DNA from: Tanypteryx hageni
Lineage: Eukaryota; Arthropoda; Insecta; Odonata; Petaluridae
Assembly (NCBI GenBank): GCA_028673005.1
Contig: CM054113.1
Location: 174,761,956-174,825,955, forward strand
Length of the DNA: 64,000 bases
Direction: 5' to 3'
Shown piece by piece: positions 24,101-35,800 of the stretch. How positions within the stretch are numbered: the stretch's first letter is position 1; each line of letters begins with the position of its first letter. The notes under the pieces are model-generated. The model was not told where the DNA came from, ran no database searches, and saw nothing but the letters and a program-made list of their open reading frames with translations. Made by a program: the position numbers and the translations under genes.

Positions 24101-25373
24101 AAGGTAGGCCGATAAAGAGACGCCGTAGGATCTTTTAAGATTTATTCGGATGATTCGGCAGTTCGTGACGGAATCGTGTTGTGAACTGAAGTTATGGGTG
24201 TACTCGTTCTGCATCTCACGCAGGCGCTATTCAGTAGTGAAAGGAGAAATACCTAGAACGTACCAAAAGTTAAAGGAATTAATTCGATCAGGTGTTGAAA
24301 AGAGAGCACGTTGACGCCTCTTGAATCTGAAGATAATGAATGACACAGAAGCCTTTGATAAGTGGAATATTCCGAGGCATAAGAAAGTACGACAGGATAT
24401 CCACGATAAGGATTTTAGGAATATATAAACAAGTAAGATAGTCTTGCTAAAGCAAGAGGTGGTAGCACACTTTCTTAAAATATTTGGGGTTTCTGGTTTT
24501 CTCCAACCTTTGGGGAGGGGACAACCGGAAACGCTGATATGTAGATCCTCAATAGAACTTCCCATCCGTGAAAACTTCAGTCCTCTATCTTTGGTAGTTT
24601 GGCTGCAATACAAATCCCAAGTTTTGTAATATTCGAATTTGAAGCCGCCTTTCGGAAAATCTATGAACTACGTAATTGAAAATCCAATAGGTAGAAAATT
24701 TCTAGTGCTATACATTTCTTTTAAATTTCCAAATATCTCTAAAAACAAAAATGTTGATTGCTCACAGACAGACGGACAGACAGCGTAATCCCATTAGCGC
24801 GTTTTTTCTCTAAAAAAAACGTACTAAAAATAATATGGAGGGAGGATTCGGCCTCCCATTGAATCCTTGAGGCATACCCTTCATATCGACGTATTTGGCT
24901 TTCCCGGCTCGAGTCTCGGCTTCCAATCCCACCTTAGGCACGGTCATATGTACTCGTCTACGTTGGCATTCTGATTGTAAAGGGCGGTTCGGTACGATTT
25001 ATACGAGCTACTTAAGCACAAATAAATAAAATATCTGCGAATACAATACTGTAGGTGAGAATCAAATTCTAAGTTTATGTGTGGAAATGCATAGGTCGGA
25101 AAATTTTTCATAAACAAGCAAATACAACGCAGAATTCGCAAAGAAAGCGTAAAATGATTCCCCTACTCATAATACCTTACATTTAAAGGAGTTATTTCCA
25201 CCTTCTAGCTCATTTTGCTGCATTCAAAACAAGGCCCGAACGCGACATTAAAATGCATTGCTTGAATTGATCAGAATTAGTAAACATTTACTAACATTAA
25301 GTTCGTAAAGTTTACGTTAATTTGTCATACAGTACCTTTTATTACATTTTTCCTTAACATTTCTAACAACCTG
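21151..25373. other. unrecognised AT-rich sequence
   Basis: A 128-codon minus frame at 24227-24613 and a 101-codon minus frame at 23909-24214 have no known motif. Around 24769-24785 a CAGACAGACGGACAGACAG run resembles common transposon-end debris. No gene or repeat boundary could be supported. Confidence 0.35.
23956..23980 (+). repeat. (CT)n microsatellite
   Basis: CT dinucleotide run with one TT interruption. Confidence 0.85.
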
Positions 25374-25465
25374 CTGATTCCCTCTATCCTACGTGCAATG
25401 GTTATGCAAGAGGTAGTGCAACTGATAGCTGGTTATTTTAAAAAGTTTAGGAATAAAGGTGACTT
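25374..25465 (+). repeat. dispersed repeat, copy 1
   Basis: Shares CTGATTCCCTCTA, AGAGGTAGTGCAA, ATAGCT and AAAGGTGA in the same order and spacing with 28911-29002. Family unknown; fragment of an older interspersed repeat is the simplest reading. Confidence 0.6.
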
Positions 25466-26148
25466 CTTTTTTTTTCTTTTTTTGACGACCTGCTGATTCC
25501 CTCCAGTGTTGCCAGAAATTGAAAACTGAATCACCCTACTTTAGCGTCAATATTACTCTACGTTACCCTACCAATATATATATTGTATAGGGTGACCATA
25601 CGTCCCGGTTTAGCCGGGACAGTCCAGGATTTTAGATGTTGTCCCGGCGTCCCGTCCGGTTTGGTATTTGTCTCGGTTAAAAATTCTTTTTATATTTTAT
25701 TTCATAAATATGGAATAAATTAATCGCATTCCACCAGTTATATTACACATGCAATCCATTTATTAGGGATTAAAATCTCATCTTTCAATTAAGTTTAAAT
25801 AAGTACAATCCGTAAGGGGTGCTTATAGGTGCGAGGTGTGCAGAGCACTCCAACAGCCGGGTGCATTCAGGTCACATTTAGTTATACGAGTTTCGAAGCA
25901 ACTATTTATTTTTTGATCATCCCTATTTACTTTCACGAATAAAGTTCATCGAAAACGTTATATTTAAATTGCTATCACGCCATAATATTCTCTTGAATGT
26001 TGTCAGATACGGATTTAACCACAGGTATAAATGCTATACGACGTGACCAAAATACTTTTTTTCCCGGTAAGTTTTCTAAAAACTTAGGGTGCGTTTTATA
26101 GTGCGAAAAATATGGCTTTAAAATATTTGTTCTCATAAATTTTATGAA

Positions 26149-26455
26149 GGGGTGGCGGAGTGGTTATAGCCTATGCCTTCTCCGTAGCGGTCCCTGGTTC
26201 GAATCCGGCGGAGGTTGGATTTTTCACACTGGGATCGTCCCGTCCCTAACTTGTGTGATTAAAGGAGACCGTGCAAGTCAGCGGTCCATCCTTCAGAAGG
26301 GACGTTAAGCAGTTGGCCCCTTTGGTGCTCTTCATAAAGAGAAGGCTAATGCCGGCACCGGCTTTCCCTCCTCCCTTGTATGTTCTTTGTGTAGAGAGTT
26401 ATGGCTATAATGATCCAAGATGTTGATTAGCCGTAAATACAAACAAACAACAACA
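26149..26455 (+). mobile_element. tRNA-derived SINE (Ser/Leu-type head)
   Basis: The head is GGGGTGGCGGAGTGG with A box at 26153-26163 and a perfect B box GGTTCGAATCC at 26196-26206. A central body contains GAAGGGACGTTAAGCAG. The tail module ATGGCTATAATGATCCAAG ... TTGATTAGCCGTAAATAC ends in CAAACAAACAACAAC. The same tail recurs at 32756-32810, which confirms a dispersed family. It is transcribable by RNA polymerase III in principle. No target duplication is evident. Confidence 0.85.
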
Positions 26456-26603
26456 TCATTTTTCTGACTAATTCTGTAATAATTTTGTGCACATAATGTT
26501 AGAATATGAAAGAATTATGGCTACATTTTCAAGGAAATCATGGCCAAGCTACGCAGAATTTATCTATTTGGCGTTAAAACGAAAAAACTAAAGATCATAT
26601 ATT

Positions 26604-26690
26604 GTCCCGGTCATGTTCCGGTTGTCCCGGTTATGTCCCGGTTATGTCCCGGTTATGTACCGGTTATGTTCTGGTTATGTCCCGGTTTTA
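26604..26690 (+). repeat. 11-bp tandem repeat, about 8 units
   Basis: Units are variants of GTCCCGGTTAT. Lies just inside the right terminus of the 25586-26716 element and reads as a spurious repetitive ORF. Confidence 0.9.
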
Positions 26691-26764
26691 CTTCCTCAGA
26701 ATCTGGTCACCCTATATATATATGTGCGTGTGTGTGTGCATGCGTGCGTGTGTATATAATGTGG

Positions 26765-27030
26765 ACTTGGAGGTTAGAAAGAGGAAAGCAAACTGGGTTA
26801 GACATTACCTGAGGAGAGAGAGTAAGATTAAAGATGTGTTAGAAGGAAAACTAGATGGGAAAAGGGAAAGAGTTAGGAAAAGCTTTCAGATGATAGACGA
26901 TTTGAAAGGGAAAGAGAATTATAAACATATGAAGGGGACAGCGGAAAATAGGAGTATATGGAGAGCCAGGTTTTACCATGAATAACCACGAACCTGTCTA
27001 CAGACAGACTACCTAAGATGATGATATATA
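26765..27030 (+). mobile_element. RTE/BovB-like LINE, 3'-end fragment
   Basis: Reading frame with RKANWVRHYLRR, ILEGK-type motif VLEGKLDGKRER and a final WRARFYHE, then stop, matches the C-terminus of the RTE at 45776-48426 (RKANWIGHILRR, ILEGKISGRRGRGRKR, KWRQRFS). Ends in a GATGATGATATATAT tail typical of such elements. It is severely 5'-truncated and directly follows the terminal repeat and a (TG)n tract. Confidence 0.8.
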
Positions 27031-27776
27031 TTTGGATTGTTTAATATACCTGAAAAGTTAAATAAATAAAAATCTGAAATAATATGAAATAATATGAAAC
27101 AATTACTGTAAAAGTATCTATACATCTCTTTAAAGTTAACGAGATTCTTTAAAACACTGTATCGCTCGTTTTTTAAAGTCTACTTAATTAAAGTTCGATA
27201 AAGAATAACCATCTTGTCATTAACAAGCCGTATTTAACAAATTTATATTGCCGTTAATAAAGATAACTGACACACGTAGGGCAAGGAACTAAAATCGCCG
27301 AAATGAATTGAATTTCCTTAAATTCCTTCGGAAATTTGTCCACTTAAATAATCGCGAAAAAATAAGGTCTATGATAAATAAACATGTACACTACGTAATT
27401 CCATTTCTAGCCACTCAAGGTGCCACGTTCACGCCCGTTCATACAAGATAACCTTCAACTTATTTCAACAAGTCTTCCCATTACTATGAGTAAATAAGAA
27501 TCCCCTATAAGAAAAAAGGGGAATCTCGAAAGGCCAGCAACTGTGCCGCGTAATTTTTTTTAATCACATCAGTGACACAGCATACTGTAGGTATATAGGT
27601 GCGAAAGAGAAAATGATAGTTTTAGAATTCTTCTTCTACAGCTGCAGGTATTGCCAACAGTAGGTATAAATAAAATAAGCTATTCTAGTTCCAGTACAAT
27701 TACGTTTTTGGTCTTAAGACTCAGAATCTAAAATACCCTACATTTTGTACTTTTTAACGATAAGATACCTTACGTC
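27031..27776. other. unrecognised AT-rich sequence
   Basis: No ORF, repeat border or RNA signature seen. Confidence 0.4.
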
Positions 27777-27784
27777 CTATTTAC

Positions 27785-28867
27785 TAGGGCCCTACGAATC
27801 TCAAATTATAGAACGAATCGAATCGTCGTAACGTATTCAAATCTCGAATCGAATCTCCAATCGGGAAGTTTTTTTTTACATTTGAGTCTCTCTAGGCTGA
27901 AGTGTTTTATTTCTAATCACTCTTTAGTTAGCTATCCAGTTTTCGTTTTTCTGTTTTGTGTCAAGAATCATTTTAAAAAACAGTCACTTAGTAACATTAC
28001 ACAACACAATCCTCAGGGTGGCGGGATGTTTTCGTCACGTTGTATCAGAAAAACTGTACTAGGCTTTGTGATCTAATATACATAGCATAATAATTAGCAT
28101 GTAGGTTTAAATAATAAAAAAATTACAAGAAAAGGTACATTTTATTTAAAATGACACATACAAAGTTAGGATTCTTTAAAATTTTTGCCTGAATTGCCAA
28201 CAAATCTCTCCCAACTTTTGCCAAAAATGGGTAGGATCTACTGTTCTCTTTCCAGTAAAATAATGGGTCACTATCGCGGTCCACCACAGATTGCTTTGTG
28301 TATTGGTGTACTTTCTCCTTAAGTGTGGACATTTCGTCCATTTTTGACGATGCTTCTTTTTGCTAGTCATTAATTTTTTAAAAATAACGTATCCAAACGA
28401 TTTACCTTTTCTGCTTCGCTTTTTATACATCCATCCAGTATTATAACAACTAGCTCTTCGTCTTTTCTTTCTTGCCGGAATGCATCTCCTAAATCTGAAG
28501 TGAATTCTTCCAAAAATGCTTTATAGTATTCGTTTGGTTTTCCGTGAATAAGACGACTTTAATCTTGGATCAAGAAATGTAGCAGCCATAAGGTGGACGC
28601 TGGTCTATATTTCGACCGCTCTGTTTGTGTTTATACCTTGGAGGGAGGGATGATCCAAATGACAAAATTTCCCCCACCAGTACATTTAGAGAATTACACT
28701 ATAATGATTAAAATTACACCAATAATTTAATAAGAACACGTAAAACTTTCAGTGGTCGATATATCGTCTGCCGATTCGAAATTTACGAATCTTTTTTTGC
28801 GATATCGAATCGAATCTTTAAATCCGATTCGAATTCTAATCGAATCTCGAAGCTTCGCAGGGCCCTA
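27785..28867. mobile_element. hAT (Ac-like) DNA transposon, internally deleted
   Basis: Perfect 8-bp target duplication CTATTTAC at 27777-27784 and 28868-28875. The element starts TAGGGCCCTACGAATC and ends GCTTCGCAGGGCCCTA, so the termini are near-perfect inverted repeats. Subterminal regions are full of GAATCGAATC-type motifs on both sides, as in Ac-type hATs. Inside is a minus-strand remnant of the transposase C-terminus. Confidence 0.93.
28123..28430 (-). pseudogene. hAT transposase dimerisation-domain remnant
   Basis: Minus-strand frame contains DPLFYWKENSRSYPFLAKV followed by GRDLLAIQA, matching the conserved W-x-x-N ... YP-x-LA ... A-R-D-L-L-x-I-x-A pattern of the hAT C-terminal dimerisation domain. 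The following Ser-Glu-Arg-x-Phe signature is replaced by unrelated residues. A second frame upstream (to 28430) probably continues the same broken protein. Confidence 0.8.
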
Positions 28868-28910
28868 CTATTTACTGAAATCCGCCATACAAACCCTACG
28901 AATGACAACA

Positions 28911-29002
28911 CTGATTCCCTCTAGCTTTCGCGAAATGGGTATTTGAGAGGTAGTGCAATGAATAGCTCGTCAGTTTTAATAGTTTTGGAAGAAAGGTGAT
29001 TT
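28911..29002 (+). repeat. dispersed repeat, copy 2
   Basis: Homologue of 25374-25465. It lies just outside the hAT target duplication, so the hAT inserted near or into an older repeat. Confidence 0.6.
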
Positions 29003-30644
29003 AAACGTTACCAAGTAATTTATACAATTTCCAAAATTTTAAGGTTTACATTTCATTCTATTGTCTTATTATTTCGAAACTGGCATGTAATGATTATTTA
29101 GCTCGCATTGCAGCGTCTTGAGGTTCCCTTGGGCCAACACGTTGAGGAGCGGGCAAACAATAAATGTTGTGTGCGCTCGATATGCGTCGCTTGTGCTCTC
29201 CCTAGCGTGTATGCGCATAGGATGACTAACACGTAAGCAATGCTTATTGCTTCTAGCGCGAGCAGCTGGTCGGACTTGAAATACGCTTGGAAATGCTGAG
29301 CGGAGTGGAGCCGCATGACGTCATAGTTCAGTTGACATGGCGCCTCTAGACGAGAGCAGAAAAAAGGATGAGATAATGCTGCAAGGGAGCAAGAGGATTC
29401 GCGAATGAGTTTTGGAGGCTTCGGAGCCTCGGACCAAAATCTTTAAGGGAGCATGGTAAGGAAGTTCTACATAAAATGGGTAAATAGAATAAAATTAAGG
29501 GATGAAAGGCCGTCGCCGAAAATTTTACCTCTGCACCCTTTCCATTAATCGTCCAACCGAACGAGATTGCTCACTGCTTCACGCTGGAGGTAATGACAGG
29601 CGTTTTAAAATGCCGCTGTACCATCAGGTCACTCAGGCTGAACAATAAGCAACTTCATTACTTTATGGACCATGTACAAATATTATGATGTTTACCGATT
29701 TATGCTACATAATGCATGTTATGCCAAGGTAGCACTTCGGATCTCTTGACGGAATCGAACTTCCACATTTAGATCTACGCCCGCAGATTCTTTTTCGGAA
29801 TCGACATCGGAATTGCGGTCACGTGACAGGGTGGTAAGTCCTCGACTTGGTCCACTATTTTTATTACGTAGTACAGACGCGAATAAGCAGAAAAATATCG
29901 AGCGGATGCAAGCGCATTAATGCGTCACTAAGAAAGGCAAATACTTCAGATCATGTCCTTCCGAGAAATCGACTTGTCCTTGCGCGTATATCTCTTCCTC
30001 TCCTTAAACGCAAGTCAGCAGCTTTTGTCCGGCGCGCGCTGCTTCGAATTGCGAAGAGATCTGAATTTTTTTAAACCGAATATCCGGATGTGAGGAGTAA
30101 TCGACCATCAATCATTCAGTCATCGATGAATGTACTTTTGTGTACTTTTGCGTATTCAGTTTAATACGTGAATATGGTTTTCTCGCTCGTATTTTATAGT
30201 TACAGGAGTTACAATGATCATGTAGTTTGGATTCGAGCAATAAGACGAGCTAGGTGATTTATTTTTTGAATTATTAGTTTTTTTTAGCCAAAACTGCAAT
30301 GTTTTTGCAAGATAGTACCTCTAGTCTCCCTATGACGCAGGTTATTATTACATAGATTAGCTACAACACGGTTTATCTTTAATGTAGAAAATTCAGGAAA
30401 CGTAGATTATGGTTCACGTTAACGCGGTTTGGTCGGTCCTAGGATTTTGGATGCCAGATTGCTGTGCGAGGAAGAGACATTTTGTATGATCCTGAGTAGT
30501 TTGTTTATAGATAATAGACGACAACTCTATTTGTGGATATATGTGCACCAGAGAGAGGTTTAAGAATTTTGGGCCTGGAGGACAGCGTCTAAAATGGCTC
30601 ACGGTTTCACATTACACGGCCATTTCTTATAACGTATCCTCGGT
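29003..30644. other. unrecognised sequence
   Basis: A CpG-richer patch at 29090-29340 includes TGACGTCA near 29317. Short open frames (29098-29316, 29847-30074, 30414-30602) show no known domain. Confidence 0.35.
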
Positions 30645-30652
30645 GTTGTAAT

Positions 30653-30915
30653 AGGGCCGGGAGCAGAGGCTTAACTGGGAGATAAGGCGCCTATGGCAAA
30701 ATTTTAAGGAAACACCTTTTGTACGTAGAATGATTTTTGCTACATTTTCATAAACAATATTAGCGTTTTTATTAACAATAACTTAAATATTTGAGTATTA
30801 AATTAATATTTATTTATGGGGAAATAACGTTTGGCATTTTTGTGGAAACCGCCTTTTGCAAGCGGCGCCTATGGCAAATGCCACCCTCGCTATACCCTAG
30901 TTACGGCATTGGTCG
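30653..30915. mobile_element. short hAT-like non-autonomous element
   Basis: Flanked by identical GTTGTAAT (30645-30652 and 30916-30923), an 8-bp duplication. The left end contains GGCTTAACTGGG and the reversed right end TGCCGTAACTAGGG. GGCGCCTATGGCAAA appears just inside both ends, but in direct orientation. 263 bp, no coding capacity. Confidence 0.7.
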
Positions 30916-30923
30916 GTTGTAAT

Positions 30924-32755
30924 TTCCGGAGAAGTTACTGGAGATGGCGAAGAATGAAAGGGTCGTGGATGTCGTGAAGCACCCCGATCAAAAAGATAGA
31001 AAGGGGCAGAAACTTCATTTCGGGAGGGTGGTGGCAATGGGCGTCACAGATAACGTACGCAGAACGTGACAATAAGGCCCCACGCAACGGTTGCACGTTG
31101 CTGAGACGGCACGACGAGAGAGAGGACGAGGCGAGGAGTCAGGTGAATCGCACACTCGCACTGCGCAACCGTACCCGCGCACGTTTCTGTAAAGAGAAAA
31201 TGCATGAATGGCACGCAAAGGGTAGATAGATATGGTGAGAGGTGGGAGGAAGAGGGACACGTTTTCATTTTCGAACCCGCACTTTATTGAATCCTATGTG
31301 TGTAACGAAGGAGGCAGGTTGAAGGAGTGAGGGTGGGAAGGGGGAGCGGGTGCAAAGGGATGGGGAAGGGAGGGAGGGAGGGGGTGAGAGAGGAGTCCCC
31401 GATAGCGTGAGAGTGCGTGAGGTTACTCAGAGGCCCCACCTCTCCGCCCCCACCACTTCTCTAATCCCCTTCTCTTCCTCACACACGCCCATCCATAACC
31501 CCCCCTCCCCTCCACCTGCTTGTCCTCGACAAAGGGGTGTCTTCCCCCCTCTCCCTTCCCGCGTGGTTGGGGATGGGTAAGTTTCTCGCGGTCTCGTCCT
31601 ACTCCCCAGCCTCTGTCATGCGAGGCTCATTCCAATGGGCGAAGCGACGTGGGAGAGGTCGGGGGACTGGAGGGAGGGGGAAGAGAAAAAGGGGGTGGCA
31701 AGGTGGGAGGAGGAGGATTATACGTGCCGCGCGGGACGCGACTACACTGCGCTGTTGCGAAGGCAAGGATGGGGGAGTCTTGCCTCTCTATATGTGCGTG
31801 CGCGAGCGCGTGTATGTGCCTATGCGGTGAAAAAAATGACTTAAGGAGAGCGAGTGTAATGTTTCTCGGGGAAGCGACTGGGGAAGCATAGAGGAAAGAG
31901 TTCATATTTTTTATTTATCTAAGCCGAGTCTGCTATTTAAAAAAAACACCACACGTTCGCTTGTTTTTTCCTCCGAGTTTCTCCTTAGTTTCATTGGTGA
32001 AAGAGGAAAGAGTTACGGCGCGATATTAACACACGAAGAAGCCATAAATTGGAAACAAACAATCTTGCGCGAAAAAGTGATTCTATTCTACTTGTTTTCC
32101 CATCGGGTTTCCCTGCGCGTGAATGGAAGTTCACTGCTGTGACGAACTTGGTTGTGCTATCGAGGACGCTTGATTAATATGTCGGATGAAATCTCCCAAG
32201 TATAACAAACTGTGACGTAAAAGTTGTCTTTCGCTTTTCATAAAGTGGGCTCAAAACTCGGTGATTATCTATCATTAGTGTCACGCTCGATCGACTATCC
32301 TTCGCTGCTTCATTGGAATAATACCTCCACGTATTATTACTTACCTAGACGGATCAGCAAACCGCTTCGCATTCAGTACATATATATTTTATGACCTCCG
32401 ATATTCGATACTTAGAAATTAAATGAACGCGAAATAAATAGCAAGGCTCTTTAAGGGCAGTTATATTTACAATTGATGAATCATTTAGTAAGCCATGGTC
32501 CATATGCAATTGGATTTTATAATATTCAATTCTTATTTTTCTCTACTCTGGATTTAGTGATAATTTATCATGTTCAATAACGGTTATGATTTTCCATTTA
32601 AACTAATTAATTATTTTCTTCTTTTAGTGGCATTGTTCTATGTAAACAAAATAAAATAATGCGATCTGCTAATTTAGATTGCATGCTTTTAATTTTAAAC
32701 TTTGACCAAATAAGCGCATGTGAAATCAACGGAAAATCTATGACTGAACCAAGGA
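30924..32755. other. CpG-rich then purine/pyrimidine-rich block
   Basis: 31020-31260 is CpG-rich. 31320-31400 and 31640-31730 are G/A-rich, and 31430-31560 is C/T-rich. The numerous overlapping frames are compositional. This could be a promoter-type island but no core element was identified. Confidence 0.35.
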
Positions 32756-32810
32756 GATGGCTATAATAATCCAAGGGGTTGATAAGCCAGAAATACACAC
32801 AATCATAAAC
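32756..32810 (+). repeat. SINE tail fragment
   Basis: ATGGCTATAATAATCCAAG, then TTGATAAGCCAGAAATACAC, aligns with the 3' module of the SINE at 26149-26455. Only the last 55 bases are present. Confidence 0.75.
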
Positions 32811-35800
32811 AGGAATCAAGTTGTGAGTATATCGTAGCAGCGACAAAACGTTTAACTTCAGTTACCCGCCATCTTTGAATAAAAAACCCACATTTGACGT
32901 GCTGGGGTACCTATTTCACCTTAAAAAACATGGAACTTCGCGGAGAAACTACGAGTATTTCACCGAATCGTATCCCGGAAGTGAGGATAATGGGAAGCCA
33001 TGCCATTTTCTTCAGGAAGGATCGCCACCGATTAGCGTTCTTCCTCGTATGATTCCTCTGCATTTATTCGAATCGCGAAAACCCAGTCACTCTCAAACAG
33101 TTATGAGAACCTTTCGACGAACTGTGATGTTACTTAATCTCCCGGCGGTAAAACGCTATCCTTGCGAGCGCGAAGCGATTGTTTCTTCGCAAAAGGCCTC
33201 GGGTTCGAGGTCGTCGAAGAGGAGCACCGTCGTGCGATTTTTATTCTCGTCGCCGACAATGACTCCTTTCGTCTGGGGGTCAAAAGAGGGCATGTTTGCT
33301 TTTTTTAAAAAATTCAATTGCGTCTGCGTGTTGCACCGCAGTGCCGGGAAAACTTTCCATTGTGTTCGCGAATGACCTAATACGACGCTCCTCCTCAGGA
33401 TTTTCTCGGTAAAATGTATAAGATCTCGTAAATCATGATTTTATATCATAACCAAAACATACGTCCCATAAGCAGAGCCGTCCCCGGACTCATTTTTACG
33501 CACCACAGCAGAGAAAATAAAAGTTTAGTTTAAAGTTCAATCTTAAGTGGTGCCCGCATAGGCCGATTTGCCCCGGACCCCGCATATTTATAGGGACCGC
33601 CTTTCCCATAAATAAGATTTTTTCTATCCTAATTCAGTTAATATTAGGCGTCCTCCTCCCTCCGAACTACATAAACCCTTCATATACAGGTTTTTTCGCA
33701 TGACGACGTGCGTTTCTGAAAATACGCAACTTAAAGCAAATGAGTATTCTCCATATATAACTAAAATTCGGGAGAGGGGGAGGTGCGTTCTTCTACATTA
33801 AAGTTACAGATAAATGAAGATAAATTAGAAACACTGCATTTATTAAGAAAAATGATGGTAAAATGGTAATTTAACCTTACTAAACACAGGTGAGGAGATG
33901 CTATGAGAAGATGAGGTGGTTCCGGGATGAGATGCTCCGCGAAAGCTTGATGGGGTTCAGCGAGAGAATTAAATATAAAGGTCCAATATTCCCTGCTGGT
34001 TAGGGTTCCGGAAAAAATTATATTAAATAGAATGGTTCCATAACTTCAGAAAGTTTGAAAACCTCTGATATAGGCTACGACATGCTATTTTGTATTACAC
34101 ACAGCAAACCCAGCCTTAACCAAAGACTCAACCACCCACGCCTAAACTATACTAAGGTTCTCGATCAGAAGGTGACTATATCCTCTTGGAGGCACCAATC
34201 TCACCCCATAAAAATGGAAATACCTATTTAGTATTTAGATTGTTTTTAATAAGTAAAGGAAGCATACGAAGCACGTTTACGGTAGATTTCGAAAACAGCC
34301 TTCATAACATTTTAAAAAATTATACATAGACATTTTAAAGAGCACTTTTGTGACCTCTAATACTGAATTTCATCAAAATTAGGAGTGAGTGCGCCTATGT
34401 GAGAAGTCTAAGGGCGACGCTGTATATCATGTCCACCTAGGCTGCCCCTAGTTTCACATATGCCCCCACGGTTACATCGGTTGCAGATTTTTACAGCACG
34501 CTTGCGTTCCGCAAGTGTCGTCTCGTGCCTTCTCAAGTCTCTTCGCTCGCCATCGCAACCAACAACGTAACTTTTAAAAGACGTTAAGCGAGGAACACCT
34601 TGACAAAAACGAACCAGAAATCACAACTTCTGTCTCGCATTGGGAAATAGGGTAGGGCCGCGATTACACCTATAAATAGGTCTTACCAACTTTAGTAAAA
34701 AGTGAAACAGAGGGTAGTTGTCCAACATGGTAGGAGTGAGCAAAATACGGCCCCGCGAGCCGTATGTGGTCTGTATCGAGAAAATTCACATACCACTTTT
34801 CCAATAATATACAGGGATCCCGACAGGTGAGCCTAACCTTTAAGCAGAGGCTGTCAGAGATATCTTGGTGTAATGCACCGCCTGCCATACGCCTCTTATG
34901 TATTGTGGCAGTAATGCGAATGCTATCTACGATATTCCATTCTAATTACGATATTTTTTAAATGTTGAAAAAACTATCGTTGAATTATACCTAAGAATGG
35001 ATGGACCTTTGCTGGAATGTAATGGAATTGTCATCTCAAGTGCTTCATGGGTAAAGGATATGCCTATATCCTTTTTTACTCCTTACCTAGCGTATTCCGA
35101 AGGACCGACGCACAAATCTCTCTTTCGTGTTTGCCTTTCGACGGAGACTAAAAATGTTCGCACCGACACACGCGCGATTTCTGTGTTACGGGTATTGCGA
35201 ACGTTACGGATTCATCGAGCAGAGCGATGTGTATATGTCCCGAAAAAATGGTATAAAAAAATTATTCCTTTCGCAAATTGGGTCGGTCGACATCCTTCCA
35301 AAATCCACGTCGTCGGAGTTGGTAAGGGTTCTTTCGCCCAGGATTTCAAAGTCGCTGTTTCGGATCCTCTCGCGGAGAAATTATTGATGCTTTCCGCGTG
35401 CTAGCACTGCTTCCTTCGCCTCGTAACCCCCTCTCCCCCCCCCCACCCTCCTCGCCTCTCCCTCCTCTCCCCCTCCCCCGCTCACCTCCCTCAAGATGTC
35501 CCTTTCCGAGGCGGCTTTGTTTTCGTGGACACAAGGGTGAAAGCGATGCAGTGGAATTTTCCGCCGTCTCGCCTACGAGAGATCAACTCGTCGTTCGTAA
35601 ATAAAAAAACCTATAATTCTCGCGTCATTTGCCATTCGCGGAGTGAAAAAAATCCACGCACCACTTTGAAATTTAGATTTGACGAAGATGGATGAAAATT
35701 TTCGCGCGCGTACTCGCTGGCAGGGAAAAAATTTTAAAAAAATCGCAACGGTTTTGTTTCGGAGGTTACGGGTCGCTTTCGCCTGACCAGATTAAACCTC

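Larger units (their letters stand above)
25586..26716. mobile_element. inverted-terminal-repeat element, unclassified, with nested SINE
   Basis: The left terminus TATAGGGTGACCA (25586-25598) is the exact inverse of TGGTCACCCTATA (26704-26716). Immediately inside both ends the sequence is built of GTCCCGG/CCGGGAC motifs: a short palindromic arrangement on the left and an 11-bp tandem array on the right. Without the SINE at 26149-26455 it is about 0.8 kb. No transposase is visible. The flanks are TA-rich, so the target duplication cannot be read and the superfamily stays open. Confidence 0.7.

Noticed and set aside
24227..24613. 128-codon minus ORF
   Set aside because: No recognisable motif; the opposite strand is also open over part of it.
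26149..26225. Functional tRNA gene
   Set aside because: Continues into a SINE body and tail shared with 32756-32810; cloverleaf not complete.
26602..26985. 127-codon ORF on plus
   Set aside because: Chance fusion of the 11-bp tandem repeat, a (TG)n tract and an RTE 3' end.
34650..34960. Possible LINE 3' end related to the copy at 3650
   Set aside because: Only a short resemblance around CGCCTGCCATACG; no RT motif and no tail repeat.
34997..35404. 135-codon ORF, possible gene
   Set aside because: No domain, no splice or promoter context, and an overlapping alternative frame is also open.
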